Part shown: positions 8,522-17,835 of the stretch, piece after piece | How positions within the stretch are numbered: the stretch's first letter is position 1 | Layout of the letters: each line of letters opens with the position of its first letter | Source of the DNA: an uncultured Pseudomonadota bacterium | GTDB lineage: Bacteria > Pseudomonadota > Alphaproteobacteria > RF32 > CAG-239 | Direction of reading: 5' to 3' | Assembly: GCA_949298065.1 (NCBI GenBank) | Contig: CASFUZ010000008.1 | Span: 1 to 53,648 of the forward strand | DNA: 53,648 nt | Notes under the pieces: model-generated | What the model was told of the DNA's origin: nothing | What the model saw: the letters and a program-made list of their open reading frames with translations, nothing else | Database searches by the model: none | Position numbers and translations under genes: made by a program

Positions 8522-10765
8522 ATGGTTAGAGTTCCTACTTATTCAACTTATATGAGTTTGATGAGCGGCGCGCTTAAGAATAAGCAGCTCGTGGATCAAT
8601 ATAGTTTTCAATCTATTACGGGCTTGAAATCTCAGACTTATTCCGGCTACGGAATGAGCGCCTATAGCATTGTGAGCCTTGAAGCTGCATTGACGGTTAA
8701 CAATAACTATATGGACAACAACAGCATTTTGCAGGTTGAGCTGAATACTCTCAGCAACTCGCTTGAATCCGTACAATCTACCATTAACGACTTTAAGAGT
8801 ATGCTTACTTCTTTCAGCGGTTCGGTTAGCGATACATCCACCCAAAAAGACCCTGACAAAACCGGCGGTGAAATTACTTTCTCAAGTGATGATAAGGCGG
8901 ATTATCTCGGAAAATCCATTACGGTTAACGGCACGACCTACACCTTTGCCGAAGACGGAATCGGCAACAATATAGACATTAGCGGCGCAGCTTCTGCGCA
9001 GGATGTGATGGATGCCTTGGAAGCAAAACTTCCTGCCAACCCTGATTTTTCATTCAACGGCACAACATTTTCTTATCCTTTATATACGGTTGACAACACC
9101 TCATCTATTTTGGATGCCAATGGAGTTACGACCGGAACTCCTAAAACAGAAAGTGTGGCTTTGGTCGGAAATCTTACTCCGGATTATACCGGTGGTGAAA
9201 TCAACTTCTCAAGCGATAATATTAATGACTACTTGGGCAAAACTCTCACCGTTAACGGTGTTACCTACACTTTTGCTGACAACGGTGACGGTAACAATAT
9301 TGACATCAGCGGCTTAACTTCCGCCGAAGAGATTATGACAGCTCTGCAAAACAAGCTGCCTTCCAACCCCGATTTTAAGTTTGAGGGAACAAAGTTTTCC
9401 TTCCCGCTTTATACGATTAATGGCTCTTCTACCGTACTTAAAGCAAACGGCGTTACGACCGGTGAACCGCACACGATGAGCAATGACCAGTACCAAGAGA
9501 TGAAACAGCTCCAGACAAACGCGTTTTCTTCTCTTAAGCTCCTTGTGGACAGCTTAAACACCTTTGTTAACGGTAAGTATTTGTTTGGCGGCGGAAATAC
9601 CTCTACCGCGCCGATTAACTTTCCGTTCAGCTCATTAGAAGACTTCCAAAGCTACTATGACGGTATTAACATCAAGTTTCCGAGCAGCGCCGCCGCAAAC
9701 CTGACTAATATGACTATGGACGGCGACAAAATCGGTGATTTGACCATTGCTTCAACCGGCGGAAATACGGCAACGCTCACCGCCGGAAATGCCGGAGGCT
9801 TCTTAAAAGAAGGTATTACCGCAAATGACCGCACTACCGGTGATTTAACCTTTGACAAAGAAAAAGGAACTATCAAAGCAACACAACACGGTGCTTTTGC
9901 CTCTCTTAAGGCTGGTGATACTATCGTTATCGGCGGAGACGGTGCAGGAACAAACGCTAAAGCCTACACCGTAAAATCTGTTTCCTCTGACGGCAAAACC
10001 ATTACCGTTGATGAAAGCACACCGATTATGGAAAGTATGACCGTGTCTCCGACAGACAATGTTACTTTCTCAACTTCTTTCCCGGTCGGCTCGGTTATCA
10101 ATATGGAAGGCTTTAGCAGCAATACTGCTCCGCGCGTTCAGGTTACCGGAATTAGTGATGACGGATCTACACTTTATGTTACGGCTGACCCAAGTTACCT
10201 ACCGGAAGAAGGAAATCCGCAAGTCGTTGCAGCATCCGATAAATGGAAGCTTGAAACACAATCTTATTATCAAGGCGGTACGCTCTCTTCCAACAAGATG
10301 ATTTCAGACAACCAGAGCCTGACCTTTAACATAAACGGTCAAGATGCCGTATTTGAGCAAATGTTCCGTGCGCTCGGACAAATCGCTCAGGGTAACCTGG
10401 TTGATATGCGTAATCCCGCTGACGGTATTGAAAGCACAATCAATGCTGACCAAGCTATGGAAAGAGTTATGGGTTCGTTAGACTTGATTCAAAATGCCTT
10501 GTTTAACTCTTCAGCCGGAACAACATCTAATCCGGATATGTATTCGGTATTGGCTAAAGTTAACTCCGACACGGTTTTGCTTAACAGTGTTACGGAAAAC
10601 CAAACAATGGTTAAAAACAATTTGGAGAATAATATATCCTCCTTAAAAGATGTTGACAAGACAGAGGCAGCCGTTAAGTTGCTCCTTGCGGCAGAAAACC
10701 TGCAGGCTTCTTATTCGGTTATGCAAACTACTCTGAGCTTGTCAATTTTGGATTACCTCAAGTAG
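8522..10765 (+). CDS. flgL: Flagellar hook-associated protein 3, FlgL (enlarged)
   Basis: 747 aa against roughly 300 for typical FlgL. Residues 1-100 form the flagellin-like N-terminal helix pair, and the last 110 residues (from MERVMGSLDLIQNALFNS to the end) the flagellin C-terminal domain with the amphipathic end LQASYSVMQTTLSLSILDYL. Between them are two copies of a domain of about 95 residues (114-208 and 223-317, both opening TGGEI and closing with ANGVTTG), then the FVNGKYLFGGGNT motif common to FlgL, then further beta-rich inserts. It forms the second hook-filament junction ring. Followed by a strong terminator that ends the operon. Confidence 0.9.
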   Translation: MVRVPTYSTYMSLMSGALKNKQLVDQYSFQSITGLKSQTYSGYGMSAYSIVSLEAALTVNNNYMDNNSILQVELNTLSNSLESVQSTINDFKSMLTSFSGSVSDTSTQKDPDKTGGEITFSSDDKADYLGKSITVNGTTYTFAEDGIGNNIDISGAASAQDVMDALEAKLPANPDFSFNGTTFSYPLYTVDNTSSILDANGVTTGTPKTESVALVGNLTPDYTGGEINFSSDNINDYLGKTLTVNGVTYTFADNGDGNNIDISGLTSAEEIMTALQNKLPSNPDFKFEGTKFSFPLYTINGSSTVLKANGVTTGEPHTMSNDQYQEMKQLQTNAFSSLKLLVDSLNTFVNGKYLFGGGNTSTAPINFPFSSLEDFQSYYDGINIKFPSSAAANLTNMTMDGDKIGDLTIASTGGNTATLTAGNAGGFLKEGITANDRTTGDLTFDKEKGTIKATQHGAFASLKAGDTIVIGGDGAGTNAKAYTVKSVSSDGKTITVDESTPIMESMTVSPTDNVTFSTSFPVGSVINMEGFSSNTAPRVQVTGISDDGSTLYVTADPSYLPEEGNPQVVAASDKWKLETQSYYQGGTLSSNKMISDNQSLTFNINGQDAVFEQMFRALGQIAQGNLVDMRNPADGIESTINADQAMERVMGSLDLIQNALFNSSAGTTSNPDMYSVLAKVNSDTVLLNSVTENQTMVKNNLENNISSLKDVDKTEAAVKLLLAAENLQASYSVMQTTLSLSILDYLK
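8861..9472 (+). repeat. Tandem in-frame duplication of a domain inside flgL
   Basis: Copy 1 covers 8861-9145 and copy 2 9188-9472, a period of 327 nt (109 codons). At protein level they share TGGEI-FSSD, DYLGK, TVNG-TYTFA, NNIDISG, KLP-NPDF and PLYT in the same order. DNA identity is lower than protein similarity, so the duplication is not recent. Confidence 0.85.
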
Positions 10766-10791
10766 AAGACGAAAGGTAATCGGGGCAGAAG

Positions 10792-10827
10792 AAAGGCCTT
10801 TCCAGAACGGAAAGGCCTTTTTGTTTT
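10792..10827 (+). terminator. Terminator of the flagellar operon
   Basis: A 12-bp perfect stem (10792-10803 with 10809-10820) with loop AGAAC is followed by TTGTTTT. It ends 27 nt after flgL and abuts the 3' end of the convergent malQ gene. Confidence 0.9.
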
Positions 10828-12985
10828 ATCTCTCTCGCCTTATGGCTTTGATATTTCTAATAAATGCAATATCCTCTTCAAACTTTTCTAAATTTACCGG
10901 AAGTTTGCGCCGCCAGTTCGGATGTTTGTCTCTATCAACACCCGGTAAGTTTTGCATTTTTTCTACATGAAATATATCTTCCGGCTGCGCCAGAAAGACT
11001 TTGGAAACCGTCCTTGCGCCAAAACGGTGTACTGCCTCCTCAATGCCTTCAGGATAAGCTTCACCAAAAAGATAGTCCGCTTTTCTGAAATTATCCTCCG
11101 GCCAAACACCGTTGATATCCAAAACGTGCAACAGCTTCCACCTGTCTGCTTCTCTTTTTTGATAAGCTTGTGCCTGAACTTCATCATTATCTATGATATC
11201 CAAGCTACGCATCAAAGCAATATCATAGCCAAACCACCACATCCGAAGCGGTGCCATATCATGCGTGCCGATAGACGTGAAAGCATATTCGGGGTATTGC
11301 TGCGGGCTGCGAAAATCTCCCCAGCCGGCATCAAATCTTTCCGCCCACAAAACACCTAAAGAATAGACATTTCTGGCTCTTAACGTATCCATAAAACCTT
11401 CCGGAACATTACCGATACTCTCGCCTACTATCATACACTGATTCAAATGGCTTTCCAAAGCAACAATGTTAAGCATATCCCTAAAATTAAAATACAGATA
11501 TGTTCCGGCTGTGCCGTCATCCGGAATAATATACAGCCGCATCAATCCCATAACGTGGTCTATACGCAAAGCGCCTGCCGAGCGCATATTGGCTCTTAAA
11601 ATTTTGATAAAAGGCTGATAGCATTTATCTTTGAGCACAAAAGGGTTAAATGTTCCCAAGCACCATTTTTGACCTGCCGGAAAGAATGCATCCGGCGGCG
11701 CACCTGCACCAACCCCCGGAATAAACAACTCCGGATTGCTCCAAACTTCCGTACTGTCCGCGCTCACGCCTACCGGTAAATCACGATAAAAGCCTAGTCT
11801 TAATCCGCATTCAACTGCCGTCTGATAGGCTAAGTCAAACTGCCTCTCCGCCTCAAACTGCATAAATTTGAAAAACTCTATCTTATCCTTATGCGCGGCT
11901 ATGTATTTTTGCATTCCTTCACTATTGAAGTCCTGAAAATCTTTTTCCCATGCGCGCCAGCCACCGCCCCAATTAAATGAGCATTTTTCATCATATAAGC
12001 ATTGGAAAGTTGCCATCTTTTCCAAATCCACACCTTTGCTTTCGCAATAGCGCTGATAATCTGTTTGGCGGTTTTGGTCTTTGCCGAATTTGAACCTTTT
12101 ATAAAACTCTTCCAGAAGCTTTACTTTCAACTGATAAACTTCCGTATATCTGATTAATTCGCTCTCTCTTAATTCTTTTATCTGTTCTAAGTGTTCTTCT
12201 CTGTCTGACGGATTAAACTCCGGTACATTCTCAATATCAATATACATCGGATTCATAAACAAGCGGCTCAATGAGCTATACGGGCTGGCATCTTCGGGAT
12301 AAGTATGATTCAAAACATTTAACGGATTTAAACCTATTATGTTTGCACCGTTGCGGGCTGCTATCTTTACCAACTCCGCTAAATCCGTAAAATCGCCGAT
12401 ACCCCAGTTATGCTCACTCTTTAATGAATATAACTGGATATTTAAGCCCCATATCTTACCGCTTGCCAAAGCCGCATTCTCATAGCACCTTCTTGGGGCA
12501 ACGGCTAAAGTTGCATAATAAATATCTTCATCCACCTTGAATGATAAATTATAATAACCGAAGCTCAAAGTTGTATTGATGCGTATTTCTATACGCGCCA
12601 ACTCAACCTCATTTAATACATATCTTTCACCGGTATCATTCACGCGAAAAGAAAGCTGGCCAAACATACCGGGGCCGGAGTTTTCCGGTGCGGCAATTAT
12701 ATCAAACGCTGCATCCAAACGTGATGAGGGAATGACTGCCGTAAACTCAACATTACCTTCTTCTACGACATAAATCGGCTCTAATGTTCGGCTCCATTTG
12801 CGGCGTTCAAATTCGGCTAAAGAATTATTTACATCCTCACTTGTCCAAGCATTGTAGCCTAAAGCAGAGGCTATGCGGCGGATGATATCTTCGCTGACTT
12901 CATAATCTTTTCTTATCAAACCCGCATCCGTAAAACGAACGGAAAGACCTAATTTCTCCGCCAGCTCTCTCAGATTATCATCCAT
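10826..12985 (-). CDS. malQ: 4-alpha-glucanotransferase (GH77)
   Basis: 719 aa. Disproportionating enzyme that moves maltodextrin segments between alpha-1,4-glucans in the cytoplasm. Residues 1-165 are an N-terminal extension with a beta-rich part, and GH77 starts near 178 (GLNIQLYSLKSEHNWGIGDF). Catalytic residues: nucleophile D476 in LRIDHVMG, acid/base E522 in VGESIGNVP, transition-state Asp D576 in IGTHDMAPLR. A GAGAPPDAFFPAGQKW loop is typical of bacterial MalQ. Third gene of the glgB-glgX-malQ operon, 17 nt after glgX, with AAAGGGG as ribosome-binding site. Expected job: recycling short chains left by glycogen debranching. Confidence 0.94.
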   Translation of the reverse strand: MDDNLRELAEKLGLSVRFTDAGLIRKDYEVSEDIIRRIASALGYNAWTSEDVNNSLAEFERRKWSRTLEPIYVVEEGNVEFTAVIPSSRLDAAFDIIAAPENSGPGMFGQLSFRVNDTGERYVLNEVELARIEIRINTTLSFGYYNLSFKVDEDIYYATLAVAPRRCYENAALASGKIWGLNIQLYSLKSEHNWGIGDFTDLAELVKIAARNGANIIGLNPLNVLNHTYPEDASPYSSLSRLFMNPMYIDIENVPEFNPSDREEHLEQIKELRESELIRYTEVYQLKVKLLEEFYKRFKFGKDQNRQTDYQRYCESKGVDLEKMATFQCLYDEKCSFNWGGGWRAWEKDFQDFNSEGMQKYIAAHKDKIEFFKFMQFEAERQFDLAYQTAVECGLRLGFYRDLPVGVSADSTEVWSNPELFIPGVGAGAPPDAFFPAGQKWCLGTFNPFVLKDKCYQPFIKILRANMRSAGALRIDHVMGLMRLYIIPDDGTAGTYLYFNFRDMLNIVALESHLNQCMIVGESIGNVPEGFMDTLRARNVYSLGVLWAERFDAGWGDFRSPQQYPEYAFTSIGTHDMAPLRMWWFGYDIALMRSLDIIDNDEVQAQAYQKREADRWKLLHVLDINGVWPEDNFRKADYLFGEAYPEGIEEAVHRFGARTVSKVFLAQPEDIFHVEKMQNLPGVDRDKHPNWRRKLPVNLEKFEEDIAFIRNIKAIRRER

Positions 12986-13002
12986 CTTTTATTTCCCCTT
13001 TA

Positions 13003-15075
13003 TTATTTTTTTATTTCAAATACCAATACGCTCCAGCCCGGAACTTTTATCGTTTTACCCGATGCCGGCGTGCCGCTAAACTTCTCTGAGCTATCCACCA
13101 AAAGTGTCCAGCTTAATTTTTCATCAAATTCTGGAAGTTTCCAATTTTGCTCATTAAAATCAGCATTAAAAATACACATTACATAATGCCCGCCGGAATA
13201 AACACTATAGGCGATATTTTTACGCTGCGGATTATGCCAATCCGCTTCCGTAAATTCGTCGCCTCTTTCGGTATACCATGTTATATCTTTAATACCGTTT
13301 CTGCCTTGCGGATGACCGGTGAAAAATTTGCGGCGGTCAAAAATTTTGAGCTTTTTTCTTAAACCTATCAACTTCTTTACAAAACGCGCATAGGTTCTAT
13401 TTTCGTTTGTTATGGCCTCCCAAGCAAGCCATGTCAAAATATTATCCTGACAATAGGGATTGTTATTGCCAAACTGTGTCCGTGCCAGTTCATCACCTGA
13501 CAATATCATCGGTGTTCCGAAAGACATCAGTAAAGTTGTCATCAAAGCACGGGCTCTGGCATAGCGGTTATTCTTTACGGTCTTGTTATCACTTTCACCT
13601 TCGGCTCCGGAGTTCCAGCTCCAGTTGCTATCACTTCCATCCCTATTTTCTTCGCCGTTGGAGTTATTGTGTTTACCGTTATAGCTAACCAAATCTCTCA
13701 AGCAAAAACCATCATGCGCCGTGACAAAATTGATACTCGCCCAGATATCTCTGTTGTTGTAATTAAAGACATCTGACGAACCGGTTATTCGGCTCGCTAA
13801 TTCTGCCGTTTGTCCTAAATCACCCTTCCAAAAACGGCGGACAACATCCCTGAACTTGTCGTTCCACTCGGCCCAACCTGCAGGAAAAGCTCCAACCTGA
13901 TAACCTCCAAAGCCCACATCCCATGGTTCGGCAATCAGCTTGGTTTCTCGTAACAGAGGGTCTTGGCCTGCAGCATATAAAAAACCGCTTTGCTGACTAA
14001 ACTCCTTATTTTGCCTGCTGACCGTGGTGGCTAAATCAAAACGAAATCCATCAACATGCATTTCCTTAACCCAATAGCGCAAAGAATCCATCACCAAAGT
14101 CAAAACATTCGGGTTTTGCACATTAAACGAAGCACCGCAACCGGTCGTGTCAAAGTAATAACGCTTATTCTCCGGATTCAAAATATAATAAGATTCATTA
14201 TCAATGCCACGATAACACAAAGTTGGTCCTAATTGGTTGCCCTCACCTGTATGGTTATAAACCACATCCAAAATAACCTCCAGATTATTCTGATGAAGCT
14301 TTTTGACCATATCCTTAAATTCTTTTATCTCTCCGTGTTCCAGATATGACTGTTCGGGCGCGAAAAATGAAAAGCTCTCATAGCCCCAATAGTTATCAAC
14401 CACATAGCCTTTCTTATGCCTATTGCCAAAAAAAGCGTGTATCGGTAGCAATTCCACCGCAGTTACGCCCAACCATTTTAGATAACCGACTACTGACTTA
14501 TGACTCATGCCTAAAAATGTTCCGCGCTGGACATCCGGAACTTTGGGGTGCAGACGCGTAAATCCCCTTGTATGGGTTTCATAAATAATGGTTTCTTCAA
14601 ACGGGCGTTTTAAGGGCTCATCTCCTTCCCAGTCGTAATCATCTTCAACGACAACAGACTTCGGAACATAAGGCGCGCTGTCCAGCTCCGAAAAAGACAA
14701 ATCCTTATCCGGACTATCCCAATCGTAACCAAATATGGCCTTATGCCAAATGAGCTTGCCGACAAGCTGTTTGCCATAGGGATCTATCAATAATTTATTC
14801 GGATTAAACCTTTTACCTTCTTCCGGCTTATACGGTCCGTAAACACGATAGCCATAAACTTGCCCTGGCTCCAGTCCCGGAATATAAATATGCCAGATAC
14901 TGTTATCATTCTCGGTTATAACATAACGCTTTAGCTCTTGCGAACCTGTTTTATCAAACAAGCAGAGTTCGACCTTTTCGGCATGTGCCGAAAACAAGGC
15001 AAAGTTTACACCCTTCCCGTCGTAAACCGAACCTAGTGGATAAGGTTTACCGCTTGAGGGTTTGTTGCTTGCCAT
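13003..15075 (-). CDS. glgX: Glycogen debranching enzyme GlgX (GH13)
   Basis: 690 aa, normal GlgX length. Cleaves alpha-1,6 branches of phosphorylase-limit glycogen in the cytoplasm. N-terminal CBM48 (about 10-110, PLGSVYDGKGVNFALFSAHA), then a GH13 barrel with conserved DVVYNHTGEG, nucleophile D347 in GFRFDLAT, acid/base E383 in IAEPWDVG and D455 in VTAHDGF. CYRGIDNESYY is typical of the GlgX/isoamylase group. It sits between glgB (31 nt upstream) and malQ, all on the minus strand. Confidence 0.95.
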   Translation of the reverse strand: MASNKPSSGKPYPLGSVYDGKGVNFALFSAHAEKVELCLFDKTGSQELKRYVITENDNSIWHIYIPGLEPGQVYGYRVYGPYKPEEGKRFNPNKLLIDPYGKQLVGKLIWHKAIFGYDWDSPDKDLSFSELDSAPYVPKSVVVEDDYDWEGDEPLKRPFEETIIYETHTRGFTRLHPKVPDVQRGTFLGMSHKSVVGYLKWLGVTAVELLPIHAFFGNRHKKGYVVDNYWGYESFSFFAPEQSYLEHGEIKEFKDMVKKLHQNNLEVILDVVYNHTGEGNQLGPTLCYRGIDNESYYILNPENKRYYFDTTGCGASFNVQNPNVLTLVMDSLRYWVKEMHVDGFRFDLATTVSRQNKEFSQQSGFLYAAGQDPLLRETKLIAEPWDVGFGGYQVGAFPAGWAEWNDKFRDVVRRFWKGDLGQTAELASRITGSSDVFNYNNRDIWASINFVTAHDGFCLRDLVSYNGKHNNSNGEENRDGSDSNWSWNSGAEGESDNKTVKNNRYARARALMTTLLMSFGTPMILSGDELARTQFGNNNPYCQDNILTWLAWEAITNENRTYARFVKKLIGLRKKLKIFDRRKFFTGHPQGRNGIKDITWYTERGDEFTEADWHNPQRKNIAYSVYSGGHYVMCIFNADFNEQNWKLPEFDEKLSWTLLVDSSEKFSGTPASGKTIKVPGWSVLVFEIKK

Positions 15076-15106
15076 AATCGTTCTCCGCTTGTTTTAAAAA
15101 CTCTTC

Positions 15107-17305
15107 CTAGCGTATCGGCTTAATTACGATGGTTGATAAAGGTGGAAGCGTTATGCGAATAGAATATGGTTTCATATTCCATTCCTGTTCTTCAGCTTCC
15201 ATAAGACCTTCGTTCTTAACGCCGCTACCCCAGTAGTTTACATCATCACTATTAAAAATTTCTTGATAACGACATTTTTCAAAGACACCTACGCGATAAT
15301 CTCTTCTGACAACAGGTGTAAAGTTACAAATCGTAATCAGATAATCTCCGGGCTGATTGCCTTTGCGGATATATGAAATAACACTATCATCCGCATTAGA
15401 GTGCTCTATCCACTCAAAACCACGATAATCAAAGTCAACTTCATATAGCGCCGAGTTGCCCTTATACATCAGGTTCAAATCACGAACGCAGTTTTGCATA
15501 CCCTTATACATCGGGTATTGCAACAAGTGCCAACGCAAACTCTCTTCCGCATTCCACTCCCAATCTTGTCCAAACTCGTTGCCCATAAACAAAAGCTTCT
15601 TTCCGGGATGCGTGTACATAAAGCCGTAATAAGCTCTTAGGTTGGCAAATTTTTGCCACTCATCTCCCGGCATCTTAGCTAACATTGAACCCTTGCCATG
15701 CACAACTTCATCATGCGAAATCGGCAAAATAAAGTTTTCATTAAACGCATAGAGCAAGCCAAAGGTCAGCATACCATGGTGATATTTGCGGTGAACTGGA
15801 TCTTTGCTGATATAACGCAAAGTATCGTTCATCCAGCCCATATTCCACTTATAACCAAAACCCAAGCCGCCCATTGAGGTCGGACGAGAAACCATCGGCC
15901 ATGCCGTAGACTCTTCCGCACAAGTAAATGCGCCTTTGTTATGTCCGTAAACAAGCTCGTTCATCTTACGCAAAAATGATATTGCTTCCAAGTTCTCATT
16001 GCCGCCATAAATGTTTGGAATCCACTCGCCATTCTTGCGCGAATAATCCAGATACAACATAGAAGCAACCGCATCCACACGCAACCCGTCAATATGATAT
16101 TCCTTCAACCAATATAAGGCACTTGCACACAAGAAGTTGCATACTTCGGTGCGACCATAGTTATAAATCTTTGTTCCCCAATCCGTATGCTCTCCTTTGC
16201 GAGGATCGGCATGCTCATATAAATGCGTGCCGTCAAATTCTACCAGACCATGTCCGTCTTTCGGGAAGTGTGCCGGAACCCAATCCATAATCACACCGAT
16301 ACCGGCTTGGTGGAATTTATCAATCATATAACGAAAATCATCCGGATTACCGAAACGAGATGTGGGGGCAAACATACCGGTTACCTGATAACCCCAAGAT
16401 GCATCCAACGGGTGCTCCGCCAAAGGTAAAAATTCAACATGCGTAAAGCCCATATTGCTGACATAGGGGACTAAATAATCAGCAAATTCGCGATAGGTCA
16501 GATATTCTTCTCCGTGTTCGCCTTTACGCCGCCATGAACCCAAATGAACCTCATAAACAGACATCGGACGGTCAAAGCTGTTGGCTTGTTCACGATAGTT
16601 CATCCAGCCTTCATCTTCCCAATGATAGTTGTCAATGTTATAAACAATGGAGGCTGTGTTTGGTCTCATTTCCGAATAAAAAGCAACAGGATCTGATTTG
16701 ACCAAAATATAATCTTGTTGGGTCTTTATCTCATATTTATAAAGCTCACCCTGTCCGATACCGGGGATAAAAATATCCCACACGCCGCAAGTCGGGTGCT
16801 TGCGCATCACATTGACACGACCATCCCAATTGTTGAAATTTCCGACAACCGAAACTCTTTTGGCATTCGGAGCCCAAACGGCAAAACTTACACCGGCAAC
16901 ACCATCCATCATTAAAGGATGCGCACCGAGTTTTTTATACATATCCAGATGTGTTCCTTCGGCTAAAAGGTATGCGTCAATATCACCGATGTTGGACTGA
17001 AAACGATAGACATCTTCAGCCATATAAACATTGCCTAAGTCATTCTCAATTTTGAAACGATATGCAAAATTTTCACCAACTCCGAGGTTGATTTGATAAA
17101 AACCACGCTCATCCAATTTGGTCATTTTTCCAAGTGATGTTCCGTCATTTTTTATGACCTCAATTGAGCGCGTGTTGGGTTGATATGCTCTGATATAAAC
17201 TTCCTTGCTACCCTTATCTCTATGTATGCCCAAAACGGCAAAAACATTGCCATGATTGCCGTCAATTACCGCCTGCATTTCTTCTTTTGATAACAGATAT
17301 TCCAT
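15107..17305 (-). CDS. glgB: 1,4-alpha-glucan branching enzyme GlgB (GH13)
   Basis: 732 aa from the ATG at 17305, which has GGGGG 4 nt upstream; upstream in-frame starts to 17353 lack a ribosome-binding site. Makes alpha-1,6 branches in glycogen. Domain N (about 10-105), CBM48 (about 125-220), GH13 catalytic barrel with nucleophile D411 in DGLRVDAVASMLYLDY, acid/base E464 in CAEESTAWP, D532 in ISHDEVVHGK, and an all-beta C-terminal domain. Length matches the roughly 730-aa E. coli type. First gene of the operon; glgC, glgA and glgP are not in this window. Confidence 0.96.
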   Translation of the reverse strand: MEYLLSKEEMQAVIDGNHGNVFAVLGIHRDKGSKEVYIRAYQPNTRSIEVIKNDGTSLGKMTKLDERGFYQINLGVGENFAYRFKIENDLGNVYMAEDVYRFQSNIGDIDAYLLAEGTHLDMYKKLGAHPLMMDGVAGVSFAVWAPNAKRVSVVGNFNNWDGRVNVMRKHPTCGVWDIFIPGIGQGELYKYEIKTQQDYILVKSDPVAFYSEMRPNTASIVYNIDNYHWEDEGWMNYREQANSFDRPMSVYEVHLGSWRRKGEHGEEYLTYREFADYLVPYVSNMGFTHVEFLPLAEHPLDASWGYQVTGMFAPTSRFGNPDDFRYMIDKFHQAGIGVIMDWVPAHFPKDGHGLVEFDGTHLYEHADPRKGEHTDWGTKIYNYGRTEVCNFLCASALYWLKEYHIDGLRVDAVASMLYLDYSRKNGEWIPNIYGGNENLEAISFLRKMNELVYGHNKGAFTCAEESTAWPMVSRPTSMGGLGFGYKWNMGWMNDTLRYISKDPVHRKYHHGMLTFGLLYAFNENFILPISHDEVVHGKGSMLAKMPGDEWQKFANLRAYYGFMYTHPGKKLLFMGNEFGQDWEWNAEESLRWHLLQYPMYKGMQNCVRDLNLMYKGNSALYEVDFDYRGFEWIEHSNADDSVISYIRKGNQPGDYLITICNFTPVVRRDYRVGVFEKCRYQEIFNSDDVNYWGSGVKNEGLMEAEEQEWNMKPYSIRITLPPLSTIVIKPIR

Positions 17306-17365
17306 ATAGCCCCCTATAGACTTAGACATAATTAATTTTGATAATAAATTCACCCTTCAAAACTA

Positions 17366-17394
17366 GATATAAATTCTTATCATTTTAATTGCAA
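17366..17394 (-). promoter_or_regulatory. Possible sigma-70 promoter of the glycogen operon
   Basis: Minus strand TTGCAA (17389-17394), a 17-bp spacer and TATATC (17366-17371), giving a leader of about 55 nt before glgB. The area is AT-rich, so chance matches are likely. Confidence 0.4.
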
Positions 17395-17456
17395 GGCAAA
17401 TTCATAACCTGTTTATCTTTTATTTTGCAAAATCAATATTATCTCAAGATTTGTTA

Positions 17457-17484
17457 TTGACGTATAAAATTTTGAATGTATATT
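17457..17484 (+). promoter_or_regulatory. Sigma-70 promoter of the DUF2934 gene
   Basis: TTGACG (17457-17462), a 16-bp spacer and TATATT (17479-17484). Predicted start near 17491, about 38 nt before the ATG. Confidence 0.55.
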
Positions 17485-17528
17485 AGAACGTGTTAGCAAA
17501 CATTTTTTATTTTTATTTGGAGTTAGTT

Positions 17529-17777
17529 ATGGTTAAATATAATGAAAATGCAATCAAAGAAGCTGCTTACTATTTGTGGGAAAATGCTGGTCGCCCGATG
17601 GGTCAGGACGAGTATTTTTGGTCTTTGGCAATAGCTCAGTTTTCTAACAACAGCAAATCTTCTTGCAAGTCTAACACTTCTTGCAACTCAAAGAAGACCT
17701 CTGCTTCTTCTAAGAAAACTTGCACCAAAACTTCTTCTTGCAAGAGCGCTTCTTCTGCTAAAAAATCTGCAAAATAA
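17529..17777 (+). CDS. DUF2934-domain protein with Ser/Lys/Cys-rich tail
   Basis: 82 aa from the ATG at 17529 (GGAG at 17519-17522). Residues 6-37 (IKEAAYYLWENAGRP then GQDEYFWSLAIAQF) fit the short DUF2934 motif, a small helical unit of unknown function common in alphaproteobacteria. Residues 43-82 are low complexity, made almost only of Ser, Lys, Thr and Cys, with five Cys in a repeating SC-K/N pattern. The tail is strongly basic, so nucleic-acid or polyanion binding is possible, and the Cys could bind metal; both are inference. Monocistronic, with its own promoter and a bidirectional terminator. Confidence 0.8.
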   Translation: MVKYNENAIKEAAYYLWENAGRPMGQDEYFWSLAIAQFSNNSKSSCKSNTSCNSKKTSASSKKTCTKTSSCKSASSAKKSAK

Positions 17778-17803
17778 TCGCACTTTTTTAGAGTTGAAAA
17801 ATT

Positions 17804-17835
17804 AAAAAAACCTCTCAAATTTGAGAGGTTTTTTT
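17804..17835. terminator. Bidirectional terminator between the DUF2934 and methyltransferase genes
   Basis: Perfect palindrome CCTCTCAAATTTGAGAGG (17811-17828) with seven A on the left and seven T on the right. It serves the convergent genes on both sides. Confidence 0.9.
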
